From an uncultured Ruminococcus sp. (GTDB taxonomy: Bacteria > Bacillota > Clostridia > Oscillospirales > Ruminococcaceae): a stretch of DNA of 64,000 bases. Shown piece after piece: positions 26,801 through 35,026 of the stretch. The stretch is taken from NCBI GenBank assembly GCA_947627445.1, contig CANQWA010000007.1, positions 1 to 64,000 of the forward strand. The letters are read 5' to 3'. A program made the translations under genes and the position numbers. Numbering within the stretch: position 1 is the stretch's first letter; each line of letters starts with the position of its first letter. The notes beneath the pieces were generated by a model. It was not told where the DNA came from. It saw nothing but the letters and a program-made list of their open reading frames with translations, and ran no database searches.

Positions 26801-27511
26801 CACATCGGTGATCTGGGTCAGGAAGGTGGTATGACGGCAGTGGTCAGACCAGTAGGTATCAATCATACGCACCTCGGTAATGGTGGGATCACGATGCTCG
26901 GTATCTCGGAAATACTGCTGACAAAATTGGATATCCCCCAAATCCATTGCCAGACCGTAGTCGGCGATGAACTGTTTCAGCGCATCCTCTGACAGATGAA
27001 TAAACCCGGTGAGGGTCTCTACTGCAGTAGGGATGGTATAGCTGACTTCCAGTGTTTCCGGCAGTTCCATAGCAGCCTCTCGGCGTTCTACCGGGTTAAT
27101 GAGATAGGATTTCAGCCGGTCAAATTCTCTGTCGGTGAGACTGCCGGTGATCACAAAAACTTGTGCAGTGCGCACCCGGCAGCGTTCGCCCTGAAGCAGG
27201 ATTTGAATGCACTGTTCACAGCTGTCGGCACGCTGATCGAACTGTCCGGGCAGGTATTCTGTGGCAAACATACGCTGTCCCTCTTTTAGCTTGGGCAGTT
27301 CGGTATAAGTAAAGTCTACAGCTGGTTCGGAAAAAACAGTGGGAACAGCACGTTGAAAGGCTGCTTCGTCCAGACGATCGGCGTCATAGCGGTTGAAGAT
27401 CCGGATATCGCTGACATTTAGGCGCAGTGCCGTTTGGATATCACTCAGCAGGGAACGTGCCTCAGCAGCAAATTCCGGTTTCTTTTCCACATAAATTCGG
27501 AAAACAGACAT
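23807..27511 (-). CDS. purL: Phosphoribosylformylglycinamidine synthase, long single-chain form
   Basis: PurL makes formylglycinamidine ribonucleotide from FGAR, glutamine and ATP in purine synthesis. This 1234-residue copy is the large form that carries synthetase and glutaminase in one chain. The N-terminal PurS-like part precedes the ATP-binding synthetase halves (NETHNHPTEIEPFGGA near residue 330, then DFGAGGVSVAIGEL). The C-terminal class I amidotransferase begins VLIPVFPGTNCEYDT and has the Cys nucleophile in LGICNGFQ. I start at the ATG at 27511 (MSVFRIYVEKK), preceded by AAAGGAGC. It is 16 bases behind mtaB but may also have its own promoter inside the mtaB end. Confidence 0.97.
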   Translation of the reverse strand: MSVFRIYVEKKPEFAAEARSLLSDIQTALRLNVSDIRIFNRYDADRLDEAAFQRAVPTVFSEPAVDFTYTELPKLKEGQRMFATEYLPGQFDQRADSCEQCIQILLQGERCRVRTAQVFVITGSLTDREFDRLKSYLINPVERREAAMELPETLEVSYTIPTAVETLTGFIHLSEDALKQFIADYGLAMDLGDIQFCQQYFRDTEHRDPTITEVRMIDTYWSDHCRHTTFLTQITDVDIPTDYIKKTYDTYCTVRQELGRGDKPMTLMDLATIAARKLKAEGKLQDLDESEEINACSVKIQVDIAGKEEDWILMFKNETHNHPTEIEPFGGAATCLGGAIRDPLSGRSYVYQAMRVTGAANPLVPVEDTISGKLPQRKITVGAANGYSSYGNQIGLATGHVAEVYHPGYMAKRLEIGAVLGAAPAENIRRETPVPGDIVILLGGKTGRDGCGGATGSSKSHTVESLGHCGAEVQKGNAPEERKLQRLFRNPTVTRMIKRCNDFGAGGVSVAIGELTDGLEINLNAVPKKYDGLDGTEIAISESQERMAVVVSPEDAERFIKEAGRENLEATIVAAVTAEPRLKMHWNGNTIVDLSREFLNSNGAAKYTDIAIEEPQPAGEVSLTDSADAWTELLSGLNVCSQKGLIEKFDSTIGAGTVLMPFGGVYQLSPSQAMAAKIPVLKGETNTCSLMAWGYHPYISERNPYLGAMNAVLTSIAKIVAAGGSWHHCWLTFQEYFERTQNDPKRWGKPMAALLGAFQAQMEMGCGSIGGKDSMSGTFENIDVPPTLVSFAVSVAKADKIVSTEFKCAGDQVIMLRPRTDENGIPCFDSIRAAFDKVEAMIAAGRIRAGWVIDFGGAAEGIAKMCFGNGIGFTFSRQLTDEELFQPCCGGFLLELCGEAETGEDVIGTTTETPEIVCPHYKLRLNKLLSVWERKLEPVFPCRIKTTNEIPEKISYSRKTTLSAGIKNAQPRVLIPVFPGTNCEYDTARVFERAGARPQIFVIRNLTPADMEDSITAFAAMVKQAQIIMIPGGFSGGDEPEGSGKFITAFFRNPRIRDAVHELLHCRDGLMLGICNGFQALVKLGLVPFGEIMDMTDVSPTLTFNTIARHQSMLVHTRIASNKSPWLYGTEVDDIHTVAISHGEGRFVAPQALLDDLVKNGQIATQYVDLDGNPSMDIHFNPNTSMMAIEGITSPDGRVLGKMGHSERIGQNLYRNVPGEKDQKIFKSGVNYFK

Positions 27512-27527
27512 GGTAAAAGCTCCTTTT

Positions 27528-28859
27528 TTACGGATTTGCATCTTGATGTACGGCTTCATCCATCATAGTGCCGTAGCAGCATGACGCATCACTCTTTTCT
27601 ATTATAACATAAAAAATCTGATTACGCAAACTAATTTTTTCGTTTTTGGCAGATATTTTGACAATTGTCCCGTTAGGGGCGTGTCCGGTGTGGAATCCGT
27701 CCCCTTGTTCCTGTTCAAACAGCACGGGAACTGTCTGCCCAATTTGCCTTCGGAGAAAGTCGGCTTTGGACGCTGCGGCAACTTGTGCTGCCTGCTTCAT
27801 GCGGCATGTTTTGACGGCATCCGGGACTTGCTCCGAAAAGGAAGCAGCTTTTGTGCCGGAGCGGGGAGAATAGCGGAACACATGCATGGAAGCGAATCCG
27901 ATGCTTTGGGCAAACCGGAGAGACCGGGAAAAATCCTCATCTGTCTCCCCGGGAAATCCCACCATGAAATCCGTGGTAATGGCACAGTTGGGAAAATACT
28001 GCCGGGCTGTGGTACAGATCTTCTCATATTCTGCGGCAGAATACTTTCGGTTCATGCGCTGTAAGGTGTGGTCACAGCCGCTTTGCAGAGAAAGGTGAAA
28101 CTGGGGACAGAACTTCGGCAGAGCGGATAGTCGTTTCAACACATTCTCTGTCAGTTGCTCTGGTTCTAAGGAACTGAAACGGATTCGGGTAATGCCTGCC
28201 ACAGTGCTGCAAGCTTCGGCAGCATCCGCCAAAGAGCCTTTCCATTCCGTGCCGTAAAATCCCAAATTGATGCCGCACAGGACGATTTCCCGGTATCCTT
28301 TTGCGGCAAAGCCCCCGGCAGCATGGCGAAGTTCTGACAAAGGCATAGAACGGCATCTTCCTCTGGCGTAGGGGATAATGCAATAAGTACAGAAGCAGTT
28401 GCATCCGTCCTGGATCTTCAGGAATGCACGGGTGTTCCCCGGCATCTCATCGTAGGGGAGCCGTTCAAAGACCTCGCTGCCGCTGTACGGGGAAACGGTT
28501 TCACCGGAGGCGGCACGCATTCCGGCATATTCTTCCAATAGTACAGGAAGCCGGCTGCGATCCTTTGTACCGAGAATGATATCGGCATCCGGGATGGCGG
28601 CAGCAGCTTCCGGATATGCCTGTACATAGCAGCCGGTGAGTACAATGACTGCATCGGGATTGGACTGGCGAATCTTCCGCATGGCGGTTCTGGTTCTGCT
28701 GTCGCCGGAAGCGGTAACCGTGCAGGAGTTGAAAATTACCGCATCTGCTTCTGCCGGGCGGTTAACGATGGTATGCCCAGCATTTCGCAGAAGAGCCTGC
28801 ATGCCGGCAGTTTCACAGGTGTTGACTTTGCAGCCAAATGTGACAAAATAGCAGTTCAA
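27528..28859 (-). CDS. mtaB: tRNA t6A37 methylthiotransferase MtaB
   Basis: MtaB is a radical-SAM enzyme that adds a methylthio group to t6A at position 37 of tRNAs. The 443-residue protein has the N-terminal UPF0004 domain with cysteines in FGCKVNTCE, FNSCTV and TGCYVQ. The radical-SAM motif is in DGCNCFCTYCIIPYARG (CxxxCxxC). A C-terminal TRAM-like stretch covers about 375-425. The last 30 residues look unusual and coincide with the region from which purL may be transcribed. The start ATG is preceded by GGAGG-like text, with a divergent promoter 150 bases upstream. The assignment to MtaB rather than MiaB rests on the N-terminal sequence type. Confidence 0.9.
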   Translation of the reverse strand: MNCYFVTFGCKVNTCETAGMQALLRNAGHTIVNRPAEADAVIFNSCTVTASGDSRTRTAMRKIRQSNPDAVIVLTGCYVQAYPEAAAAIPDADIILGTKDRSRLPVLLEEYAGMRAASGETVSPYSGSEVFERLPYDEMPGNTRAFLKIQDGCNCFCTYCIIPYARGRCRSMPLSELRHAAGGFAAKGYREIVLCGINLGFYGTEWKGSLADAAEACSTVAGITRIRFSSLEPEQLTENVLKRLSALPKFCPQFHLSLQSGCDHTLQRMNRKYSAAEYEKICTTARQYFPNCAITTDFMVGFPGETDEDFSRSLRFAQSIGFASMHVFRYSPRSGTKAASFSEQVPDAVKTCRMKQAAQVAAASKADFLRRQIGQTVPVLFEQEQGDGFHTGHAPNGTIVKISAKNEKISLRNQIFYVIIEKSDASCCYGTMMDEAVHQDANP

Positions 28860-29006
28860 TATGAAAAACCTCCGATCTCATAATTGGATTTTATCCAGAT
28901 TTTACCGGAAACCGGCGAAAATCCGACAGGATTTTCGACTGGTTTTCACCGGATTGACATAAATTTTATCGTTGCCGTCAAAAAAATTGGCTGGAAGCTT
29001 AATCCT

Positions 29007-29035
29007 ATTATACTATATCGACGAAAATGCTGCAA
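29007..29035 (-). promoter_or_regulatory. Promoter of mtaB
   Basis: TTGCAG (29030-29035) and TATAAT (29007-29012) are 17 bases apart on the minus strand. It stands just next to the opposing promoter of the HPr-like gene, so the two transcripts start back to back. Confidence 0.65.
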
Positions 29036-29040
29036 GTATC

Positions 29041-29069
29041 TTGACAAGAAAATTTTTTCGTGGTATGCT
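29041..29069 (+). promoter_or_regulatory. Promoter of the HPr-like gene
   Basis: TTGACA (29041-29046) and TATGCT (29064-29069) are 17 bases apart. The RNA would have a leader of about 120 bases before the start codon; I see no known riboswitch in it. The whole gap 28860-29198 is accounted for by this divergent promoter pair and leader. Confidence 0.75.
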
Positions 29070-29198
29070 ATAGACACAGAACAGATACCGCACCAGCGGC
29101 ATTCCGGAGCATTTGTCGCAGGGTTGCATATCTATTCTGTGAAGAGAGAAAAAGCATTGAGAAAACAAGCGAGTCGTTTTCAAAAGGAGGTAATTGTT

Positions 29199-29429
29199 AT
29201 GTATGAGACAATTATTCAGCTGAACGCCATCAATGATGTCAAGGATTTTGTCAACACTGTGATGCAGTTCGACTATGACATCGATCTGATCTCTGGCCGT
29301 TATGCCATTGATGCAAAGTCCATCATGGGTATTTTCAGCCTAGATCTTTCCAAGGCCATCAAGTTGCAGGCACATACGGAAGATGCTGATGCACTGGTAA
29401 AGGCAATTGACAAGTACATTGTCAAGTAA
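29199..29429 (+). CDS. HPr-like protein without the phosphorylatable histidine
   Basis: This 76-residue protein has the size and fold pattern of HPr, the phosphocarrier of sugar phosphotransferase systems. The regulatory serine motif is present: KSIMGIFSL (about residues 40-48) matches HPr KSIMGVMSL around Ser46. The catalytic motif GIHARP is replaced by AINDVK (about 12-17), so His15 is lost. It cannot pass phosphate, but it could be phosphorylated by HPr kinase and act in catabolite control, as Bacillus Crh does. The ATG at 29199 has a perfect AAAAGGAGG site. Its own strong promoter and terminator make it a monocistronic, probably highly expressed gene. Confidence 0.82.
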   Translation: MYETIIQLNAINDVKDFVNTVMQFDYDIDLISGRYAIDAKSIMGIFSLDLSKAIKLQAHTEDADALVKAIDKYIVK

Positions 29430-29478
29430 TTTCAAATACGTAAAAACTTTCAAGAATTAAGTAGAGTAGTAAGAGAGC

Positions 29479-29517
29479 AGAACGGCATTCCCGTATGGGA
29501 GTGCCGTTCTTCTTTTT
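29479..29517 (+). terminator. Terminator of the HPr-like gene
   Basis: AGAACGGCA pairs with TGCCGTTCT, extended by TCCC/GGGA around a GTAT loop, and is followed by TCTTTTT. Confidence 0.9.
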
Positions 29518-29556
29518 ACCTCCGCCAGTGCATAGAATATCAACGGAGGTGGTACG

Positions 29557-30696
29557 ATGAAAGAGAGGTTGATGGCATCGGTTCTGGTCGCATTGCTGCT
29601 GACCGGACTTTTTTCTCTGCCGGTAAAAGCAAAGGAGCAGGAGGAAATCTCTGCGGCGGCATATGTGCTGATGGAGGCGGAAACAGGAACAGTTTTGCTG
29701 GAATCGGACGGAGAGAAGCAGCTTTCTTGCGGTGTCATGGCAAAGCTGATGACGGCATATCTTGCCGGAGAACAACTTCGCTCCGGCGCATGGACAGCAG
29801 AAACAGAACTGACGGCTTCAGAAGCGGTCAGCGGTATACGGGGCGCCGTGATCTGGCTGCTTCCCGGAGAGGTGATGACAGTAGGGGATCTGCTGAAAGG
29901 CATGATCATCGGCAACGCCGGAGATGCGGCAGTAACACTGGCTTGCGGTATTTCCGGGGATGTGGAATCCTTTGTCATGGAAATGAATGCCCGGGCGTTT
30001 GATCTGGGGATGCAAAATACACGGTTTGACAGTCCTCAGGGGAGCAGCAGCGGAAATCAGTATACCACGGCAAAGGATCTGGCGCTGCTCTGTCGGGGAT
30101 TGTCAGAAATGGAAGAACTGACACCGTATTTTACCACATGGCGGGATTTTCTCCGGGGTGATCAGACAGAGCTGGTAAATGAAAACACCTTTGCACGGAC
30201 AGACGATACATCTGTGGGCTGGAAAGCCTGTCATACCGAATCGGACGGCTGGAGTATTGCTGCTGGAGCAGACCGAAAGGACATGACCTGTATTGCAGTG
30301 GTATTGGGCTGCGAGACGGATGATGACCGCTTTGCGCTGGCAAAGGATCTGCTTCGACGGGGCTTTCTGGGCTGGAAGGTGGTGCAGCCGGCTTTTTCCG
30401 AGGAATTTCTGTATCCGGTTCAAGTGCGGAGCGGCGTGGAACGTGCGGTTCTAATAAGACCCGGGGAACTAAAGGGACTGGTTGTTCCTCGGGATTGTCA
30501 TGAATTGGAAACCGTCATGGTGATCCCACGATATGTGGAAGCACCGGTGCAAGAGGGACAGAAGCTGGGAACGGCCGCTTTTTATCAAAATGATACGCTT
30601 TTATATGAAACCTCAGTGGTTGCATCGGATTCTGTCCGGAAACGAAATTTTGGGGATGCACTTCTCCAAATCATCGTCAAAATGCTGGAAATTTAA
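29557..30696 (+). CDS. DacF-like D-Ala-D-Ala carboxypeptidase homologue with lost catalytic motifs
   Basis: The 379-residue exported protein has a signal peptide (cleavage near residue 25, PVKA-KE) and the fold of low-molecular-weight PBPs such as DacF, which trim peptidoglycan stem peptides. The catalytic motifs are missing. SxxK reads VMAK (60-63), so the serine is Val. The SGN region reads IGNAGDAA (118-125). KTG reads KAC (223-225). The rest, including the C-terminal beta-rich domain and an amphipathic tail, is well kept, so the gene is not a decayed pseudogene. It is probably a non-catalytic wall-binding or regulatory protein. No neighbour hints at the partner. Confidence 0.8.
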   Translation: MKERLMASVLVALLLTGLFSLPVKAKEQEEISAAAYVLMEAETGTVLLESDGEKQLSCGVMAKLMTAYLAGEQLRSGAWTAETELTASEAVSGIRGAVIWLLPGEVMTVGDLLKGMIIGNAGDAAVTLACGISGDVESFVMEMNARAFDLGMQNTRFDSPQGSSSGNQYTTAKDLALLCRGLSEMEELTPYFTTWRDFLRGDQTELVNENTFARTDDTSVGWKACHTESDGWSIAAGADRKDMTCIAVVLGCETDDDRFALAKDLLRRGFLGWKVVQPAFSEEFLYPVQVRSGVERAVLIRPGELKGLVVPRDCHELETVMVIPRYVEAPVQEGQKLGTAAFYQNDTLLYETSVVASDSVRKRNFGDALLQIIVKMLEI

Positions 30697-30737
30697 TTGT
30701 TGAAATTGGACTGAATATACAATTATTTGGATTACCC

Positions 30738-30766
30738 TTGCAATTGGATGCAGAATATAGTATGAT
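30738..30766 (+). promoter_or_regulatory. Promoter of pgi
   Basis: TTGCAA (30738-30743) and TATGAT (30761-30766) are 17 bases apart. A leader of about 85 bases follows. Confidence 0.7.
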
Positions 30767-30860
30767 ATATATGGTAAAGTGGTCAAACAGGCGGCTGATG
30801 GCGGAATGCCGGATACGGCTTCTGTGAGACTGCTTCTAAAATAGTGGAGGAATGAGCATT

Positions 30861-32198
30861 ATGTCTGTTACGCTGAATACAAAATATCTCGAGTCATTTG
30901 TCAATAAGAACGAACTGGAGGGCATTCGTCATCAGGTAGAAGCTTCTGCCGAACTGCTTCACAGAAAAACAGGTCTGGGTTCCGATTTTCTGGGCTGGAT
31001 GACCTTGCCTACCGATTATGATAAGGAAGAGTTTGCCAGAATTCAAGCTGCCGCCAAGAAAATCCAGAGCAATTCTGATGTACTGATCGTCATTGGCATC
31101 GGCGGCTCTTATCTGGGCGCTCGTGCTGCCATTGAGTTTCTCAGATCGCCGTTTTATAACAACCTGAAAAAGGATACACCGGATATTTATTATGTGGGCA
31201 ACAACATCAATCCCACATATCTGAATGAGATTATTTCCATCTGTGAGGGTAAGGATTTCTCCGTGAATGTCATCTCCAAGTCCGGCACGACCACTGAGCC
31301 TGCGCTGGCGTTTCGGGTGTTCAAGCAGCTGGTAGAAAAGAAGTACGGTAAGGAAGGCGCAAAGGATCACATTTTTGCCACTACCGATAAGGCAAAAGGT
31401 ACCTTAAAAGAATTGTCTGACACCGAGGGCTATGAGACATTTGTCGTTCCCGATGATGTAGGCGGACGTTTTTCTGTCCTGACTGCTGTTGGTCTGCTGC
31501 CTATTGCGGTTGCCGGCTGTGACATTGAGGCATTGATGGCAGGCGCTGCACAGGCGCAGCAGGATTTTATGGCGGATTTTGACCACAATGATTGCTATCA
31601 ATATGCGGCACTTCGCAACATTCTGTACCGCAAGGGTAAAAGTGTGGAAATGTTGGTTTCCTATGAACCCAGCTTTGTGATGATGTCCGAATGGTATAAG
31701 CAACTGTTCGGCGAGAGTGAAGGCAAGGATAACAAAGGTATTTTCCCGTCCTCTGCGGTATTCTCTACCGATCTCCATTCGATGGGACAGTACATTCAGG
31801 CAGGCAGCCGTATGCTGTTTGAGACAGTTGTGGATATCAAGAAGCCTAAGCAGGATTTCTATCTGGAGCCGGATGTTGAGAATCTGGACGGATTGAATTT
31901 TCTCACCGGTCAGAACATGTCTGTAGTAAACCGTAAGGCACTGGAAGGTGTTGTTCTGGCGCATACAGACGGCGGCGTACCAAACATGATCCTGGAAGTA
32001 GAGGACGTTTCGGAAAAGAGCCTGGGCTATCTCATCTATTTCTTTGAAAAGGCATGTGCGGTTTCCGGTTATCTTCTGGGCGTGAATCCTTTTGATCAGC
32101 CTGGCGTAGAAAGCTATAAGCGCAACATGTTTGCCCTGCTGGGTAAGCCGGGCTATGAGGATCAGAAGGCAGCTTTGGAAGCGCTTCTGGCAAAGTAA
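30861..32198 (+). CDS. pgi: Glucose-6-phosphate isomerase
   Basis: Pgi interconverts glucose 6-phosphate and fructose 6-phosphate. The 445-residue protein is the short form typical of Firmicutes. Visible motifs are [17 protein letters not shown] (about 76-92), the SIS-domain phosphate loop [10 protein letters not shown] (about 140), and the C-terminal helix with NPFDQPGVE. The start is set at 30861: the ATG at 30852 is only about two bases from GGAGG, which is too close, while 30861 is 11 away. The small P-loop gene follows 111 bases downstream without a clear terminator, so read-through is possible. Confidence 0.96.
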   Translation: MSVTLNTKYLESFVNKNELEGIRHQVEASAELLHRKTGLGSDFLGWMTLPTDYDKEEFARIQAAAKKIQSNSDVLIVIGIGGSYLGARAAIEFLRSPFYNNLKKDTPDIYYVGNNINPTYLNEIISICEGKDFSVNVISKSGTTTEPALAFRVFKQLVEKKYGKEGAKDHIFATTDKAKGTLKELSDTEGYETFVVPDDVGGRFSVLTAVGLLPIAVAGCDIEALMAGAAQAQQDFMADFDHNDCYQYAALRNILYRKGKSVEMLVSYEPSFVMMSEWYKQLFGESEGKDNKGIFPSSAVFSTDLHSMGQYIQAGSRMLFETVVDIKKPKQDFYLEPDVENLDGLNFLTGQNMSVVNRKALEGVVLAHTDGGVPNMILEVEDVSEKSLGYLIYFFEKACAVSGYLLGVNPFDQPGVESYKRNMFALLGKPGYEDQKAALEALLAK

Positions 32199-32309
32199 GT
32201 TTTTTCCGGCTGCATCGGCGGCCGTGACAAAGAAATACATAGGAATCTGTATAGCGGGTTCTGACGAAAATGTGTCCGGAGGTTTCCGGCATGGAAGGAG
32301 TAAAATATT

Positions 32310-32717
32310 ATGGTAAATTTGATTACAGGAAAAAAAGGTACCGGTAAGACCAAGATCCTCATTGACAAGATCAATGCCGCTGTCAAGGATTCAAATGGCT
32401 GTCTGGTTTGCATCGAAAAAGGGGAGACATTACGTCGTTCCATCAGTTATAAGGTAAGATGGTGCAACGCAGAGCAGTTTGCTATCGACAGTTTTGATGC
32501 ATTCTACGGCTATGTGGCAGGTATGCTTGCCGGCAACTATGACATTAAGGAGATCTATGTGGACGGCATTCTGAAGATCGCCGGCGCAGATTTTGACGAG
32601 TTGGGTCGTATGCTGGAAAAGGTGGACAAGCTGACCGGTGATGAGGTTTCTGTGACCTTTACTGTTTCTGCAGATGCTTCTGAGTTGCCGTCCTTTGTCA
32701 CAAAGTTTTTTGACTAA
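32310..32717 (+). CDS. Small P-loop protein of unknown function
   Basis: This 135-residue cytosolic protein starts with a clean Walker A, GKKGTGKT (7-14). It has a Walker-B-like EIYVDGIL strand (near 81-88) and no further helicase or kinase motif. The whole protein is only one compact domain. Short P-loop proteins of this kind occur next to housekeeping genes in Ruminococcaceae and are sometimes loosely labelled PilT-like; I see no evidence for a pilus role. The ATG is preceded by AAGGAG eight to nine bases upstream. The gene lies between pgi and the DUF177-rpmF pair, which has its own promoter. Confidence 0.75.
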   Translation: MVNLITGKKGTGKTKILIDKINAAVKDSNGCLVCIEKGETLRRSISYKVRWCNAEQFAIDSFDAFYGYVAGMLAGNYDIKEIYVDGILKIAGADFDELGRMLEKVDKLTGDEVSVTFTVSADASELPSFVTKFFD

Positions 32718-32761
32718 GAGAGCCTGTCTTCATCAGTTTTTTAGGTTTTTGGAAAAAAAGC

Positions 32762-32791
32762 TTGACAAGCCGGTATGGAATAAGGTATAAT
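32762..32791 (+). promoter_or_regulatory. Promoter of DUF177-rpmF
   Basis: TTGACA (32762-32767) and TATAAT (32786-32791) are 18 bases apart; the start codon follows about 25 bases after the predicted transcript start. Confidence 0.85.
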
Positions 32792-32821
32792 AAATAATGC
32801 AGTGCTTGAAAGGGAGCAGAT

Positions 32822-33277
32822 ATGATTTTACAACTGCGGGAGATTTTTCAAATAGAAGGCATGCGGCTGCCGGTGGCATATCAGATTGCTCCGGAGGAGC
32901 TGACAGATGTGCGCGGATATACATTTGACGCACCAGTGACAGTTTCCGGTTTTTTTCAAAATCGTGCCGGTATTGTGACGTTGGAATATACCGTGGCTTG
33001 TGCGCTGCATGTTGTCTGCGACCGTTGTCTGGAAGAACTGACGAGGGAATATACGTATGACTTTTCTCACACAGTTGTACAGTCCCTGCAAAGCGAAGGC
33101 GACGCTTATGACACATATCTGGTTGCTGAACATGACTGCATAGATATGAATGAGACAGCAATCTCAGACCTGTTGCTGATGCTTCCCACCAAAATGCTTT
33201 GCCGGGAGGACTGTCAGGGTTTGTGTGATGTCTGCGGGTGCAATCTGAATACAGATACCTGCGATTGTAATGTATAA
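32822..33277 (+). CDS. YceD/DUF177-family protein
   Basis: The 151-residue protein belongs to the YceD/DUF177 family, which almost always precedes rpmF and is linked to 23S rRNA accumulation in E. coli and plants. The middle motif CDRCLEEL is typical, and the C-terminal half has the expected cysteines (CREDCQGLCDVCGCN), probably a zinc site. It lies 18 bases before rpmF and shares its promoter. The ATG at 32822 has AAAGGGAG eight bases upstream. The family is certain; its exact biochemical role remains unclear in general. Confidence 0.9.
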   Translation: MILQLREIFQIEGMRLPVAYQIAPEELTDVRGYTFDAPVTVSGFFQNRAGIVTLEYTVACALHVVCDRCLEELTREYTYDFSHTVVQSLQSEGDAYDTYLVAEHDCIDMNETAISDLLLMLPTKMLCREDCQGLCDVCGCNLNTDTCDCNV

Positions 33278-33295
33278 AAAAGGAGGTGCCAAAAC

Positions 33296-33484
33296 ATGGC
33301 TGTACCAAAGAATAAGGTCTCCAAAGCGAGACGTGATAAGAGACGTTCTGCTGTTTGGAAGCTGGACGCGCCTGCCATGAGCGTATGTGATAATTGTGGT
33401 GCGTTCAAGGCTCCGCATAAAGTTTGTAAGGCATGCGGCTATTACAAGGGCGTTGCTGTTCTGAAAATGAACGATGCTGAATAA
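33296..33484 (+). CDS. rpmF: Ribosomal protein L32, zinc-binding form
   Basis: L32 is a small protein of the large ribosomal subunit. The 62-residue chain begins MAVPKNKVSKARRDKRRS, the usual basic N-terminus, and keeps both CxxC pairs (CDNC near 31 and CKAC near 43), so it is the zinc-containing C+ form. It has a perfect AAAGGAGG site and is followed by a strong terminator at 33510-33538. Confidence 0.98.
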   Translation: MAVPKNKVSKARRDKRRSAVWKLDAPAMSVCDNCGAFKAPHKVCKACGYYKGVAVLKMNDAE

Positions 33485-33509
33485 GTGCAAACAAAATCTG
33501 TATGAGGAG

Positions 33510-33538
33510 GAGAGGCGGCTTTTGTCGCCTCTCTTTTT
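33510..33538 (+). terminator. Terminator of rpmF
   Basis: GAGAGGCG (33510-33517) pairs with CGCCTCTC (33526-33533) and runs into TTTTT. Confidence 0.92.
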
Positions 33539-33682
33539 AGGTATGACGGCAATACCATTTTGCCATGCTTATCATACAAGCATGGCGGATTGCGGCAGCC
33601 TATTCCTGAATAGAAGAGGCAAAACGGATAAGATATTGCCTTTGAGACCGAACAGAATCCTGAGATATAAGGAGATGATATC

Positions 33683-35011
33683 ATGGCTTTACCAGTTGTT
33701 GCTGTTGTGGGGCGTCCCAATGTGGGAAAATCCACTTTGTTCAATAAACTGATCGGACGGCGGCTTTCTATTGTAGAGGATACACCGGGTGTGACCCGTG
33801 ACCGGATCTATTCCAAATGTGAATGGCGGAATCGTCCGTTTATGCTTATTGATACCGGCGGCATTGAAACGGCATCGGATGATCCGATCCTGAAACAGAT
33901 GCGCCGTCAGGCAGAACTTGCCATTGAACGTGCCGATGTGATCATTCTGGTGACAGATGTGCAGTGCGGTGTGACGGCAGATGATAGTGCCGTGGCAAGC
34001 ATACTCCAGAAAAGCGGAAAGCCTGTGGTTCTGGCGGTCAATAAATGTGATTCCATCGGCGAGCCGCCGATGGAGGTGTATGAATTTTACAATCTGGGAT
34101 TAGGGGATCCCTTTCCGGTTTCTGCTGCACACGGACACGGCAGCGGCGATATGCTGGATGCCGTGCTGGAGTTGCTCCCGCCGGAGGAGGCAGAGGAAGA
34201 GGACGAAGATGTGATAAAGGTTGCCATCATCGGAAAACCCAATGTGGGTAAATCTTCTCTGGTGAACCGTCTTGCCGGAGAGGACAGAGCTATCGTCTCT
34301 GACATAGCGGGAACGACACGGGATGCCACAGATACCATGGTAGAAAATGAGGACGGTAAGTTTGTTCTGATTGATACGGCTGGCATCCGGAAAAAGGCAA
34401 AGGTGACAGAACGGATTGAGCATTACAGCGTGCTCCGGGCATATATGGCAGTGGATCGGGCAGATGTGTGTCTGATACTGATTGATGCGGAAGGAGGTTT
34501 TACAGAACAAGATTCTAAGGTTGCTGGATATGCCCATGAACAGGGAAAAGCTGCTATTATTGTCGTGAACAAATGGGATCTCATTGAAAAAGATGGTAGC
34601 ACCATGAAGGAATACGAAGATAAGCTGAAAAATGATTTTAGTTTTATGTCCTATGCGCCCTTTCTGTTTATTTCGGCAAAAACCGGACAACGTGTGCAAA
34701 AGCTGTTTGCCAAGATTCAGGAAGTGTACATGCAGAACTGTATGCGCATTTCCACAGGGATGCTTAACGATGTTTTGGCATATGCTACTGCAAGAGTGCA
34801 GCCGCCTTCAGACAAAGGGCGCCGCCTGAAACTGTACTATATCACCCAGGCAAGTACAAAACCACCAACCTTTGTGATCTTTGTGAATCGAGCCGAACTG
34901 TTTCATTTTTCCTATCAGCGATATATTGAAAATCAAATCCGTTCTACCTTCGGGTTGACGGGGACGCCGGTGCGGTTTGTGGTGCGTGAGCGTGCCAGAG
35001 AAGAAAGGTAA
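33683..35011 (+). CDS. der: Ribosome-associated double GTPase Der (EngA)
   Basis: Der is an essential GTPase for 50S subunit maturation. The 442-residue protein has two G domains in tandem. The first has GRPNVGKS (10-17), DTGG and NKCD; the second has GKPNVGKS near residue 185, DTAG and NKWD. A C-terminal KH-like domain follows (from about 350). The start ATG has AAGGAGATG upstream. It heads the group der-plsY-gpsA with gaps of 15 and 14 bases, a common clostridial arrangement. Confidence 0.97.
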   Translation: MALPVVAVVGRPNVGKSTLFNKLIGRRLSIVEDTPGVTRDRIYSKCEWRNRPFMLIDTGGIETASDDPILKQMRRQAELAIERADVIILVTDVQCGVTADDSAVASILQKSGKPVVLAVNKCDSIGEPPMEVYEFYNLGLGDPFPVSAAHGHGSGDMLDAVLELLPPEEAEEEDEDVIKVAIIGKPNVGKSSLVNRLAGEDRAIVSDIAGTTRDATDTMVENEDGKFVLIDTAGIRKKAKVTERIEHYSVLRAYMAVDRADVCLILIDAEGGFTEQDSKVAGYAHEQGKAAIIVVNKWDLIEKDGSTMKEYEDKLKNDFSFMSYAPFLFISAKTGQRVQKLFAKIQEVYMQNCMRISTGMLNDVLAYATARVQPPSDKGRRLKLYYITQASTKPPTFVIFVNRAELFHFSYQRYIENQIRSTFGLTGTPVRFVVRERAREER

Positions 35012-35026
35012 CAGGAGGGGATAGAA

